A stretch of 64,000 nucleotides of DNA from Pseudophaeomoniella oleicola (taxonomy: Eukaryota > Ascomycota > Eurotiomycetes > Phaeomoniellales > Phaeomoniellaceae), in assembly GCA_003868215.1 (NCBI GenBank), contig QWDQ01000002.1, positions 496,001-560,000 of the forward strand, written 5' to 3'. Shown in pieces: positions 25,585 through 37,406 of this stretch. Every line of letters begins with the position of its first letter. Positions within the stretch are counted from its first letter, which is position 1. Under the pieces are notes generated by a model. That model searched no databases. It was given only the letters and a program-made list of their open reading frames with translations, and was not told where the DNA came from. The translations under genes and the position numbers were made by a program.

Positions 25585-27587
25585 TCAAGGGTGAGAGTGT
25601 TCGGTTGAGAGAGCATTTGGATCCACAGTCCCGAACGGAAGCATCATGTCCATCGTCTCTTGTGGAGTGTGATAATCCATAGTCATCAGACCGGAATCAT
25701 CCATACCGGGACTCGGCATTTGCAAGTTGAGATTCTGTTTAGAATACATTTCACTTAGCATTAGACCGTCGTCAGACAACGCGCCATGCTCTGACATGGC
25801 GAACATGTCAGCCGAAGCACTGCGATGTAGACTAGACAGGGTAGGGGACTGATCGGCAATGACAGGTTCTCCATGGCTCATTTGTGAAAGTGGTGACCCC
25901 GAAGGTGCCATGAGATGTGCGGTATCAGCCATAGGTGAAGGTGAGAGGAAAGGTAAACTGTAAGGGGTGTTGTAATTCGCTGCAGGCATTCCATCGGTCG
26001 ATGGACCGGGAGTGAAGAACGCTGGGCTTTGGTACTCAGATGGACTCGTCGTCGCGGCTGACATGGGATACTGACGGAAGTCCATGCCATAACCAGACGA
26101 TGTGTCAATGCGGAGATTCGGTCCGAGGGGCCCTTGAGGATTCTGAGGCATCGGGGCAAAAATGCTTGGGTCAGGTATGAATTCGGTAGAAGGATGTTGG
26201 ATGTGGAATGAAGGCATCGGGTGTTGACGTAGCATCGAGAAGTCCATTGCAATAGGCACTGATCGACTCCTCTGCCTCTTATGTCCGTGAGGGATTCCTA
26301 TGCGTGGCGGAGGTTGCATGCTACCCATGCCATATCGCGACATGTCTTGGAACATGGCCATGTGAGGATGTGGTTGAGCAAACTGTGCAGAGGGTTGGGA
26401 AGCAGGTCGAACAATTCCCATAGTAGGTGAAACGGGTGCAGAAGCAGCCATCGCATTGATATCGAAAGGGTTGTGTCTGTTTTGGAAGGATTCCAACGAG
26501 ACTAATTTCGCCAATTGCCCAGCGAGTACTTTCGGATGACCACCAAGATGGTGCACCAAAAGTTGCGAAGCTTGCTGGTCCTCTGTGAAATCGCCACACT
26601 GGTAAAACCCCCCCGAGCCGGATGAGTCCATGAAGAAATTAGGCGGTCTGTTGAGCTCGACCACCAGCCCAGCAAATCGTGGTGGACCGCCATTGTTGTT
26701 GGGAGCTGGATCGCCTGACTCCAGAGTAATGTTCTTGATGTATGCGAAAGGGAATTCGATCTTGTAACCGGCGGAGTCATTGTTTATATAATAGGTGATG
26801 CATGCCTTGTCTGGGGAATAAAATATGACGAGATCCATGGCATTCTGACCAACCCTCCTCCAAGAACCAATGCTCAAAGAACGGCAGTTAAAGTGATGGA
26901 TGACTAACGTCTCGTCAGTATTTGCTCACTCACGCTTATTAGATGAGCACATCACATACCAACTTTGCCTGAACCGTTCGGGTCGGCATTCAATAGGATG
27001 TTACCACTACCATAGTGAGCCATAGGCCCACCAGGCCGTGACAGGTGAGGTGGTAATGGTTTTCCCGACTCAAGAGCCTGCGTTGCGAGGTATTGCCTCA
27101 TTGATTCAGGGATCATGTCACAGTCTTCGCCTGTCTCGATGCTCTTCTTAGCCAGCATCTTTATCTTCGCTCGTCTGCGGCTTGGGGGTTAGTCAGTCTC
27201 GAGACACCCTCACAATCATTGTGGCGTCGGGGGTTACCTGTTTTGAAACCAGATCTGCACGGATCTCTCTGTCATGTTGATATCCTGAGCTATCCGCTCG
27301 CGCACAGCCGCAGTCGGTGTCGGGTTTTTGTTAAACTCCATTTCCAGGGTCAATAGCTGGTCTTGAGTCGCTCGCTGTCTCTTCTGATTCTTTTGTTGCT
27401 GCGTCAGAGTACTCTTTCGAGGCGGCCGTCGGGGAGCTGAGTTCGAGACGGACGTAGCAGGGGTTGTGCTGGCCGAGGCAGCTGGAGATGGCGTTGTCGT
27501 CACTTCATCGGTGTATACGACATTCACATCTTCCTGGTTCAGTGCCTCCGGAGACAATTCAATCGTTGGATCTGATTGTAACTCCAT
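25585..27587 (-). CDS. Homeobox transcription factor (Pho2/Htf1-like)
   Basis: Three exons (27238-27587, 26960-27174, 25585-26903) give 627 residues. The homeodomain is at about residues 67-125; its recognition-helix motif WFQNRRAKIK is split by the first intron and rebuilt exactly, which validates the join. After it come a conserved-looking block ([25 protein letters not shown]) and an ordered domain ([39 protein letters not shown]) also known in fungal Pho2-type homeobox proteins. The C-terminal half is Met/Pro/Ser-rich and disordered with acidic patches, as in an activation region. In other ascomycetes homeobox genes of this layout control conidium or conidiophore development; that role here is inference. 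The long upstream region suggests a long leader and complex control. Confidence 0.88.
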
Positions 27588-30034
27588 TGTGTTTTTGAAG
27601 TATCGCGCGAACGACCTTCCTGGTACTGATCTCTCTTTGTTGCTTTGCGATTATTGTGAACAGGTCCGAACCGGAATATTGTGATACTAAATTATGAAAT
27701 AAGCAGGCGAAAGGAGTCGTAGAAAGTTGGCTGAACTGAGCAGCTCTGTAGATCGGATCGTGTTCGAAATGGTATAAGTGTAGTTGAAGTTGACCCCAAA
27801 GACTGGGCGGAAATTGAGGGGATAGGTCGAAGTGTGTGGATATAGGTATCAGTAGTTGAAAAAATAAGGAAAGTTGAGTATGCAGCACGAAGGAGCGTAA
27901 TTGGAGGCCTTGAAGGAGTGAAAGGCTCTACCAGATCTGCTGGGGCAATATTGTTAAAGGAAAGAAAAAAGAAGGGAGCAAATGAAGGTAAATGGAACAA
28001 GTTCCAGCGACGATGATTGAAGCGACGATGAGGTTGATGAGATGGGAAAGGGAAGTAGAAAGGGAAGGGGAAGAAGGGGGGGAAAGGGAAAGAAAGGGAC
28101 TGACGATTCTCTGGAACATGGGTCGGAAGGGGAATCCAATGAGCGTGTATCGAGTGGGCGAGTTGTGTGAGGATCGAGGATAGAACGGAGCCGGGGGAGA
28201 AAGATAGGCTCGTAGGATAGGAAGGGAAGGGAAGGCCGGGCATATGGTTCGTTGGATCCAATGGAGGTTACGGGGGGGTTCATTGGCGTTATGGCGGTCA
28301 CACCGAGGCTACAGTTACAAGGGACAGGAAACTGACCAGTACGGAGACTGTATTGCACCTACCAGGTACGTCCTTTCAACGCTCTAAGTTTACTTAAAGA
28401 TCGGTTAGGGGCGTCATAAGCCCTAGGACAATGGTTGGAGTTGGTGAGTTGGGATACTAAGATACCTAAGTAGGTCGGTACGGTAGAATTAGTGTATAGT
28501 TAGTGTGTACCTTAGAGAAAGTGTGATCTTGACGCGGGCTCCGCGGGCTCTGGATATCGTGCATAGTCCTGTACGTAGTGGGTTTAGCGGTCAGTATTAG
28601 GGTGAGCGCACGACCGTTAGGTTAGAGACTCAACTCACGCGTGCTGTGCAGGCGCCTTTTGGAGCCAGTCGGCGTGTCGGGTCAGGAACACAAGTCAGGA
28701 ACAGGCATAGAGCCAGGCACCAAAAGAGGCTTCATGCCCACAACACATGAAGCTATTTTTCGGTATGCAGATATCCGTCATGTACGGTAACTGTATCATC
28801 CGCATCTCTCTCGATCTATCCTTGAACCTTCCATCTATTTATTGGGTGTTGCTATTGATATCTACTGCGTAGTAATTACATATACTACGTATATACCTTG
28901 CACTCATGGGTATGATATGACATGCTATGCGAATCGGAGCGGTACAATAATCCGAGAGAACGAGAGAGCATGGGGTGCTAGCAGTACACGGGCGTAAATC
29001 AATGCTTCTACCGGACAGTAAGATGTTCTTGGCTGAGTCTACAGGTGCGACACGGGGCAGAAGCCGTCGAATCCACCATCATCCATAGCATCACGGCAAG
29101 ACTGTGCTGCACCCATCCTGGCTCACTGGGCTCACTGGCGAGCTGGATAACTCTGGACCGTGAACGATCTTCGGCAACCCAGACAGCGTCCACTTTGCTA
29201 AGCCTCTAGACGAGCAGCCTACCTGAATCGACTTTCCCGACGAGGATAGCCTACTTTTCTTTCTTCCAACTGTCTCCCGACTCTGCGAGTCTGTCATGTT
29301 GGCTCGGCGAGTCGGGTGGTCGGTCGTCTATTTTTGTGGCTCCTGGGCAGGCTGACTCGGTTGTCCACCTCGTGGAGGGTGAGGCAATTGACTGGAGACT
29401 AATAAACTAACGTTACCAGTGGCCGAGAGGCACTTCCTGATTCAGGTGCTTCCAGCGTAATGCCTCCAGAGGAGACAGTTCTTGATGATGGTGGTTTACA
29501 TGGCATAGGCACCTCAAGCCTTGTTTCATGAAAAGCTCGGTCTGACACCGCTAAATTCGCTGGTAGTTTAATGCTTGCGAAAGGGGTTGGTGACACACAC
29601 TTGCAAAAAAAAAAAAAGCAATTGACGCTCCGAGGTCAACCCCCAAACGGGTCCAGATGATGCAGCTTGTCCTTTGTTACAATCCATTTGGGTCCGTTCT
29701 CTTCTGCGACTAACCAGCGGCAATCCGCTCCTTCGCTCACCGATCGACAATACGGAAGGCAATAGTGTTATCACTACGCTGCATTTCATGACTCTACCTC
29801 TTGGGGAGCGTCCTGATACGAGACCACAAGGGTCAGATGAAAGCTAACGACAGTGTGGATTTCTGCTATGCTATTCCTGTATTCCGCCGCGGCACTGACA
29901 CCGGCTGGGTGCCTCAACATAGGGTTAGAAAAGAAAAGAACATACAGAGCGGACTCAGGTTTAAGGCCTGGCCTCTTGTGATCAATTACTTACCGTACGG
30001 TTGTGACGGCATAACCGAAGCTGCTATCAGCCTA
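27588..30034. other. Gene-poor region left of the transposon
   Basis: The first 800 bases are the probable leader/promoter of the homeobox gene, with a strong strand bias (purine-rich + strand near 27950-28110). Near 28863-28891 lie imperfect palindromes (CTACTGCGTAGTA, TACTACGTA). Several frames of 60-75 codons at 29.0-29.8 kb lack family features. A run of 13 A lies near 29605. No gene is supported. Confidence 0.45.
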
Positions 30035-30075
30035 AGTCGCCCCACCAGGATTTGACGCAACCCAGTTGTAACGCA
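30035..30075 (+). repeat. Left terminal inverted repeat of the Fot1-type element
   Basis: 41 bp, perfectly inverted relative to 31843-31883; begins AGTCGCCCCA and ends GTTGTAACGCA. Confidence 0.95.
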
Positions 30076-30089
30076 CCAAAACCCTTAAA

Positions 30090-31772
30090 ACGCCTGTATA
30101 TTCGAAGCTATTAAACGAGGCCTATAATACATTAAATTTGAAAGTTGAACATGAAGCTATTTATAGGCGTTAATTATATATTTTGCGTAATACGTTAAAG
30201 GTCTTGTTTATTATTCCTAACGGTATAGGTTTTTATTTTAATCTTTTTTTTCTCCTAAGCTGCGACGACGTTCTGTATAATAATAAATTGAATATTAGGA
30301 TTAGCGACGACCCTTGTACGCTCTTTTATATTTCGAAATAAGGCCAGTTTTGCCTGAAGATCTATATAATTGTAAATAGTTCTTGTTTTAGCGGCGTTAA
30401 ATAGGCTAAAACTCTTCTAAATCTTGCGGAGAAATACAGATATAGATCTATTTAAGAGTCTTATTTTTTTTAGGATTGTAATCGACGTCGTTAATTAGCG
30501 TACGTTATATGATATATTTCAGCTTTTTTCTAGAGTTCGTTGAGCCTTAGGAAACGTAATCGGGGCAGAAATAGTTATTTCAATTAATTCGGATTAAGCC
30601 GTTATTACTAGGCGAGATTTATAGATTTTAACTAGATCGAAAGGTAATAAATTATCTGTTTTTTAATTATTTCGAATGTTATATTCACTGAGGTTTTCTA
30701 GACTCGCTTTTTTGTATAATTAAACGAACTGGATCTTCTTAATAGGGTCTGAATCCGCGAAGGTAATTATTTATATTAGCTGGGTTTTATAACGCTGTTT
30801 AACGTTTAAAAAATAGGCTAAATCCAAAGACTGTATAACGTGCGACGAATGCGCAGGAAGGTATAGGATTATAACGTTATTACGTTTATACTCTTACATG
30901 AATTTAAAGATATAATGGGTCTTGTGTCTATTCATAATTAATAGGATTAGCGTAGGGTTTGATGACGGTGAGGTTTACGGTAAGAAGATCGTTTTAAGTC
31001 AGTTTAAAGTGACGTCGCTAGAGGTTTAATTATTCTCTAAGATCGTATATCGTTAATTAGGGGTTTCTTTGACTGGAAATTAAATGGATTGAAGGTTCTG
31101 TTTCTTAAAGATAATTAAGGGTTGTAATCGGGTTCCTGTCGCTCTAATTGTTTCAATAATCGTAACTCATTCCCGGTTTTGAGGTGTTTTTATATAGATC
31201 TGCGGCTTGTCAGTTGACTTTAATATTTACTGGTTTTAATAAACGCCTAGTGCTATATCTGTTTTATTTATATTATACATGTCGGCAGGCTTTATGGAAT
31301 TCTCAGTAATCGTTTTTTTAAATAAGATAAACCACTTACGGAGTGTCTCTAAATTCGTATCGTATATACGAGCGGCGTCTAGGCTCTTACTTAAAATTAT
31401 AGAGATTTTAAGATTACATTGTCGGAAGCGCCTGAGCCAGTTAACATCTAATAAAGGTAGAGATAAAGAAGCGCCGCTAACCGTCTGGATAATTCGTATT
31501 ATATTTCGTACCTGAATAGAAGCAGACGTATACCCTTAAGTATCTAGTTTTAATATTCACTCAGTAAGTGAAGTCTTTTATACAGACGTTAATAGTTGTT
31601 AATCTTAATGGTTTATAACGGCGTTGGAATGACCCTTTTTTTTATACCGTAAAGTGATCTCGCTTAAACCATAAGCCCTTGCGCATTCACGAATTGACGT
31701 AAAATCGTTAATCTAAAGAGCTAACAGAACCTTCTAAATGCTCTTTTCTCGTAGCTGTGATTTGAGCTTCAT
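30090..31772 (-). pseudogene. Decayed pogo/Fot1 transposase
   Basis: Reading from an ATG at 31772 on the minus strand gives an N-terminal helix-turn-helix (DFTSIRECARAYGLSEITLR) typical of Fot1/pogo, then a DNA-binding-like segment (VNWLRRFRQCN), then DDE-domain remains. The family's NxDE first catalytic motif reads NINKT (codon 31266-31268 now Asn), the MDGHGSH motif reads MNRHKTH, and the LPPHTSHxLQPLD motif survives as LPAHSSHVIQSLD. Asp-to-Asn, Glu-to-Lys and Gly-to-Arg/Asp are all C-to-T changes on the opposite strand, as RIP causes. More than ten in-frame stops are present, so it encodes no working enzyme. Confidence 0.88.
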
Positions 31773-31842
31773 TTTGACAGGTTTTGGTTGAGATATAGGC
31801 GTTGTAATTTGGCTGTGTTGAGGATTGTTGAAGGTTGAAAGA

Positions 31843-31883
31843 TGCGTTACAACTGGGTTGCGTCAAATCCTGGTGGGGCGACT
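31843..31883 (-). repeat. Right terminal inverted repeat of the Fot1-type element
   Basis: 41 bp, perfect inverse of 30035-30075; ends GGTGGGGCGACT followed by the TA duplication. Confidence 0.95.
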
Positions 31884-32720
31884 TATAATGCCTGAAGTCC
31901 CCTTGTCTGGGAACGCCACTCTGACACGGGAAGTTGGGGATTGGCTATCGAATGTTGAGTGAAACCAGGATCACGTCGCGAAAAAAGAATTCCTCGTACA
32001 ACAAGGTTCCCACCGGCTGATATGGGCGCGTATTTTCTGGGTAGAACATTGCCGAGTCAGCAAGGAGGCTCGAGGACAAAGTCCATGGCAGATCAAGATC
32101 CTAAAGGGAATGTTGACCGCGCGTCTTTCCCCAACCGCCCGTATTATAACGTTTATATGAACATCAGCCTACCAGAAGATCAAAGGGTTCAATTCTGATA
32201 CGCGCCAGGAAGAAAGGGGGGTGTGGACAAAAAAAGGTCAAAAATGCGACGTGTCGTGCGCATGCCGTGGAAGGTAAAACCCCAGAACAAACGCGAGTCG
32301 TGTATGTAACTTAGTATGGTCTGCAGGCTTCTGATGCAGCCATCGGCGCTTGTTGTCGTGACGAAACCGACCAAATAAACAAAAGATGCTGCAAGTGACA
32401 CTCGTCTCATCACATTGATCCATCATAGTAGTACTAAGGTAACGTTACTGGACTGTCTTGTCCTGCAGGATGTCGTGATGACCAACCCACCGAGCCACCC
32501 ACCACTCCCGCACACCCTCGACCCTGTCCAAGAGGTCTTAGTTGTCAGGCTCTAAGCCGCCGTCTAATTGGCAGAGTGAGGAAAAAGGAGGTTGCAGATA
32601 ATTCTCCGAGACCAACGACCAGCACCGAATAAGGGAAAGGTCGACGACCATCGAGCCACGGCAAGCCGACATGGGAGATGGGGGCGAGGGGATGGATGGG
32701 ATGTGATGGTCAATGCAAGT

Positions 32721-32740
32721 AAGCAAGCAAGCAAGCAAGC
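32721..32740. repeat. AAGC microsatellite
   Basis: Five tandem AAGC units in non-coding sequence. Confidence 0.85.
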
Positions 32741-33816
32741 GATAAGCTGTAATTTACTTACTTACCATACTGTATAGTAATACATTGATACGATCATATT
32801 ATACATACATTCATTCATCACTCCATGTGTAGGTACCTCATACCTGATGCTATGGTAACTTAACACCATGAACCATCATGCCTACCAACCTGAGGTATTT
32901 TCCATAAGCTCAGGATGTTATGGATGTGTGTTGGGTTGACCTCTATTCGTTATGAAGCGGAAGGAATAATTACTGAGATACGCAGTTGATTCAAAATGCT
33001 ATGTTAAAAAAGCACCAACTTAGCCGCCGCCCAAAATATACTTACATAATTACCTTACTTACTGCCTATCAAACTACACACTCTTTACGCAGGACAACCT
33101 CCGCTCATAAGGCACCTAGTCATCTATGATCTGATCCTCTCGCCTGTTGCTATTACCTACCTTACACATATTGAACACATGGGAATTCACTCTATCCCCT
33201 CTCCATCCATCATTAAACCAGCATTCTTTTTTTTCTTTTCCCTGATAAGCGAAAGATCTAATTATTGGATCGAATTTCTACAGTATTACTGGTGCATGAT
33301 CATTGATGATCAAACGATATCAAAACCCCGGGTCAAAAACTCCCCGGTTTCTCTTTTTCCAATGCGGCCGCCTCTGAATAAGTTACTTGCTGTTTATCTA
33401 TCTATCTTGTTTTTCTTTTTCTTTTTTTTTTTCTTTTTTTTTTGTTTGCGACATTGGAACCCCAAATGTCCTACACTAAGAGCAGAGCATATATTAACGA
33501 GCAGATGATGCATGAATGATGATGGATGTGTAACCAGCAACCCCCCAGGCGGCGGGGGCTTCATCCACGATTTCCATTGCCCTTTTCATCGTACATTGCC
33601 TACAAGACCCAGTACGAGACACATGGACAATATCGAAATGTCCATCATTCTTTCTCGAGCTTTTTCTCCACGTGCAAATGTCGCTCATGTATACCATACT
33701 ATATACCTAGGTAGCGGCCGATCATACAAATACCTACCCTTTCACTCAACTCCCTCAAGTCTTCTACAGTACCGAGGTACTTCGCCAAAGCCTCGTTTAA
33801 GGGGTCAGCACGTTCC

Positions 33817-33822
33817 TTTTTT

Positions 33823-33857
<35 letters not shown>

Positions 33858-33864
33858 TGTGTGT
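33817..33864. repeat. T28 tract followed by (GT)10
   Basis: 28 consecutive T then ten GT units; homopolymer length may be imprecise in any assembly. Confidence 0.85.
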
Positions 33865-34312
33865 CGATCTTCTGGAATATTAACCGTGTCGAGGTTTTGA
33901 TGATGGAAAGACGAATAAGTCAGCCAATATAAAACGGGGGTGGAAGATCATTTTTCAATGATGATGATTGCCGAGAAAGAAAGAAATAAGGGTTGATGTT
34001 GTCAGGTAGGGGAAAAAAAGAAAGGAAGGAAAAGGAAGAAAGATCTGAGATCTGAGACATGATTGTTTCGGTAAAATGGTATGAGTATCAAGAACAGGCG
34101 GGCAGTACGTCTTTAGAGAAGTCTTACCTTTCAATGTAGAGGACAGGTATCAGGATGAAAGATTCGGGTGCGTGTAAACAGTGAAGAAGAGATTCAGAAA
34201 CGTGTTGATAAATTGAAAAAAAGAAGGGGTGTATTTGATTAGGTATTCTATATTTGAACATGGCAAACAACGCTGCAAACAACAAGACTTTTCCCCTCTC
34301 CTGACCTCAATT

Positions 34313-36212
34313 TCAGCTCGAGAAGATCGGGTTGATGTCACTACTCGTGTAGTTTCTGTAGACCGCGCCAACATCACTGACCGCAGTCCCGTCTTCACTG
34401 ACCAGGTTGTCCTCGAAATCGCCAAACCAGGCATATCGTTCGACCCAGGGCAGCTCGTCTAGCCACGGCATCACCGTCTCCAAGAACGTGGCCTGCTCGT
34501 CGCTCGTGCCGTACCCTTCGAACTCCGTGATCCAGATCGGTCTGTCCCCGCCGAGTTCATATGCTTCTTGCATGTAAGCTTTGAAGTAGTAGAAGTTGGT
34601 CGCGCTGTCGTACCAGTGGATGGGGATGAAGTCGATGGTGCACTCGGAACAGGCGTCGAGGAAGTTGGAGAGCCACGTGAGACCCATAGGCGATCCTCCA
34701 TTGGTAACGGCCGGAGCACCAAGCTTATACCCTTGTGATGCGAGGGGTTCCATGTACCTCCGCCAAGCCGAGACAGCCTCACTGACAGTCATGTTCGCTT
34801 GGGAGTCGAGGTCAGGCTCGTTGAAAGAAAGAACATGCGTGACAGAGGGGCCGAGAGAGGCGAGGTTGTTGAACCAAATTGATGTCAGGTCGGAGGAGCT
34901 AGACCAGAGCATGGGAACATATTCGAAGGTAGACGGAAGACCTTCCGGGATCTGGTACCAGTTGTAGGCCCAGGATACCCGGGACGGAGAGCATCCATAG
35001 GAAATGAAGGGATTAGTAAGGGATGCAGAGTTATAAGCAAGACCACGTTTCCCCGAAGAAGCAATTGGAGTAGCTGTGGAGCAAGCAGACGTAGTCGAAA
35101 GGGACGTGGAAGATGCTGTCGATGAAGGAGTCGACGAAGTCGAAGAAGATGTAGAAGACGCTGTCGAGGAAGGAGTCGACGAACTTGAAGAAGAGGATGA
35201 GAATGAGGATACTATCGAAGAAGAAGTGGATGATATCCTCGAAGCGGAAGAGGAAAACGAAGAGGAGGAAGTCGTTGCTGACGTGATTAAAGATGGTGAA
35301 TATCCAGATGGGGACAACAAAGACGAAGTTGAAAGGATCGAAGAGCTAACGACAGAAGAGAGAGTCGTGGAGCTCGAGGAGCTCACAGATTGTGCTGATG
35401 TAGAACTGATAGTCGTCGCAATTCCATCTACAACAGATGAAGTCCTTGAAGAGGTAGCAGACACAGGGGTAGCCGAAGACACGGAAGCTGGCCCGCCCAC
35501 GGTCGATAAATGAGATATAGCGGAGCTAGATCCTACAGACGCTGAGCTGGTAGAAACTGGAGTAGAGCTCGAACTTGCTGGCATGTTGCCTCTCGTCTCA
35601 TAGACCGCAAGGTGCCAGTTTCCTCCACACTGTATCATATTAGGTCCCGTTTATAACACCTCATCAAACTTCACTCACATATTCTGATTCATTACCGCGA
35701 CAGGTCGTCGAGCATTGATTATCGGAGACTTGCATCGACGTTCTGGACAGAGAGTTCCCGCAGTAACACTCCGAACCATACTCGATTGCGGCCAGAGAGT
35801 AACCTGCGCAATAATTGAGGCAAGACTCAACTGTCATCCTACGCGAGCTGAAACTCTTGCCAGACAATGCTCTTCTTCTCGATTGGTCGGTAAAACAGCC
35901 ATCATAAACATAGTTCGCGGATCCGGGAACTATAGTCGGAGTCACATTTTGGCGTGATGGTGCCGTGGGCACAGTCGTAGACGCCGTTGGTAGGCGAGGG
36001 GAAGAGCTCGTGGTTGTGATAGACGTGGTTGATGTTGCCAGGACATTGGCCGCCGCAGCAATTGAAGATCTGGTTGTTGGCGAAATTCGATCCAGGGGTA
36101 TAGTAGTCCCCTCGGCCACAAGAAGGCCAACGCAATTACTACACGGACCATTGTGAACGGTCCAACCCAAAGCAGCCAGTATCGCAGTGACCCAGCTTGC
36201 GATCTGCACCAT
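34313..36212 (-). CDS. WSC-domain glycoside hydrolase (GH128-like beta-glucanase)
   Basis: Two exons (35679-36212 and 34313-35629; intron 49 nt) give 616 residues. A hydrophobic N terminus (IASWVTAILAALGW) suggests a secretion signal. A Thr/Ser-rich stretch precedes a WSC carbohydrate-binding domain at about 101-189 (YDGCFTDQ; CLNYCAGYSLAAIEYGSECYCGN; CGGNWHLAVYE, the last part supplied by exon 2). Then comes a Ser-rich linker (about 193-370), with a 15-residue tandem repeat, and a catalytic domain (about 371-616) of the Asl1/GH128 kind: KRGLAYN at its start, acid/base Glu in LSFNEPDL, nucleophile Glu in WITEFEGYG. Such enzymes cut beta-1,3-glucan, so a role in the fungus's own wall is likely. 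No GPI signal is seen. The ATG chosen is MVQIASW. Confidence 0.88.
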
Positions 36213-37406
36213 GTTGAACGAGTGACAGGAACGAGGGACAGAAACGAACGACGCCACCAAGGAACGAATGAAAGCGATGCAAGCCAGAAAGAGCCCAAAA
36301 CGCCACCAGAAACGGGGGCTGGAGGCACAATATATCTTTCACACTGACACATTCTCACTACCTTAGATCTATCATCGCCGTTACTCAATGCGGTCATCGT
36401 GAACATTGATACCGCCTAGCAAGGGCTACATGGTTGGCGTTGTAGGACTTTTGGGCCGGCGCTCACCTCAAGGTAACCTCCATTATGGAGACGCCTGGAA
36501 AAACTCGTGGCGAGAGGCAGCGGCATGGTGCGACCTCCCTGTTTGCAGAACAAGAAAAGAGGTGGCTGGTATACATGATACATGGTCCAGCCGGTTCATG
36601 GTCGGGTTTTAAGAGGATCTCGGAGGGAGAAAGGGGGAAAAGAGGGTATGAAGGGTGATCCGGACCCGTGGCCTCGGTACCTGTCCTCGATCTTTACTAC
36701 AAATAGACGAATCCAGGGATCCATGGCGACGGTATCAAAGCCTATCTGCCCTTCGCTGGGACGGTGACATCCAGAGGCGAGGATGTCGTCGATGGCGTTG
36801 AGGTGGATCTGGCGCGGTCATCGAAATGTCTTGGCGCCATTCCTGATCCGGCGCCATTCCTTCAACGCGTTCAACCAGCGCTCAACCACCCTAACCACAA
36901 ATATCAACACATGAGTTCATAGAAAGACATGAGCTGTTGTCCGGAAAGAGGATAAAGCTCTTCGGTAGCGAGGGACAGTCTAGATTCTTTGGCTCTTTTC
37001 ATGATCTTCAATTATCAGGTTGCGCCCATGGCATCAGGCATGTCTAGACTACCCTAGTGAGCAGATCTCCATGCTTGTTTACGTATTGTATTCTCGCTCA
37101 TACTCCAACAATGAACCGCTGGCAGGATTATCGCAGCTTCTGCGGAGACTATGATCGTGCTCGTTGGTGCCATATCCAATGGATCGTCGGTAGCCGATAT
37201 AGATGCTCTATTGGATCAGGTCAGGTATTTCCTGGACCTGATCAGTCGGTCCTCCCAGGTGGGGCACGGGTTTTCGACATTGCCACTCTGCTCCGTCGGG
37301 AGTGCCGTGCACTTGTCAGGTGGCACCGCAATCCTCGTCAATATACAGCATCCGTCCGTCGGCACAGGTCGACGTTTGAAGAATCCATCCAAGCCAAGGA
37401 AAGATT
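36213..37406. other. Intergenic: WSC/GH128 promoter and EFL1 3' flank
   Basis: No gene is firmly supported. A plus-strand frame with ATG at 37151 (89 codons; first part MIVLVGAISNGSSVADIDAL) reads like protein but overlaps the 3' end of EFL1 in antisense and has no recognised family. Confidence 0.4.

Larger units (their letters stand above)
30035..31883 (-). mobile_element. pogo/Fot1-type DNA transposon, RIP-damaged
   Basis: A 1,849-bp cut-and-paste element bounded by 41-bp perfect terminal inverted repeats that start AGTCGCCCCACC, with TA duplicated on each side (30033-30034 and 31884-31885), the target choice of Tc1/mariner/pogo elements. The core is AT-rich and nearly free of CpA while keeping CpG, the pattern left by RIP. 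Minus-strand reading shows a decayed transposase of the pogo/Fot1 kind. The terminal 40-60 bp on the left and about 140 bp on the right look undamaged. With no working transposase it could move only if another element supplied one. Confidence 0.93.
31886..34312. other. Gene-poor region right of the transposon
   Basis: No gene recognised. Simple repeats include AAGC repeats at 32721-32740, CATT repeats near 32810, a T/C tract at about 33411-33443 and the T28/(GT)10 tract at 33817-33864. The last part is the 3' flank of the WSC/GH128 gene. Confidence 0.45.

Noticed and set aside
35076-35513. Acidic plus-strand frame of 145 codons
   Set aside because: Antisense of the serine-rich linker of the WSC/GH128 gene.
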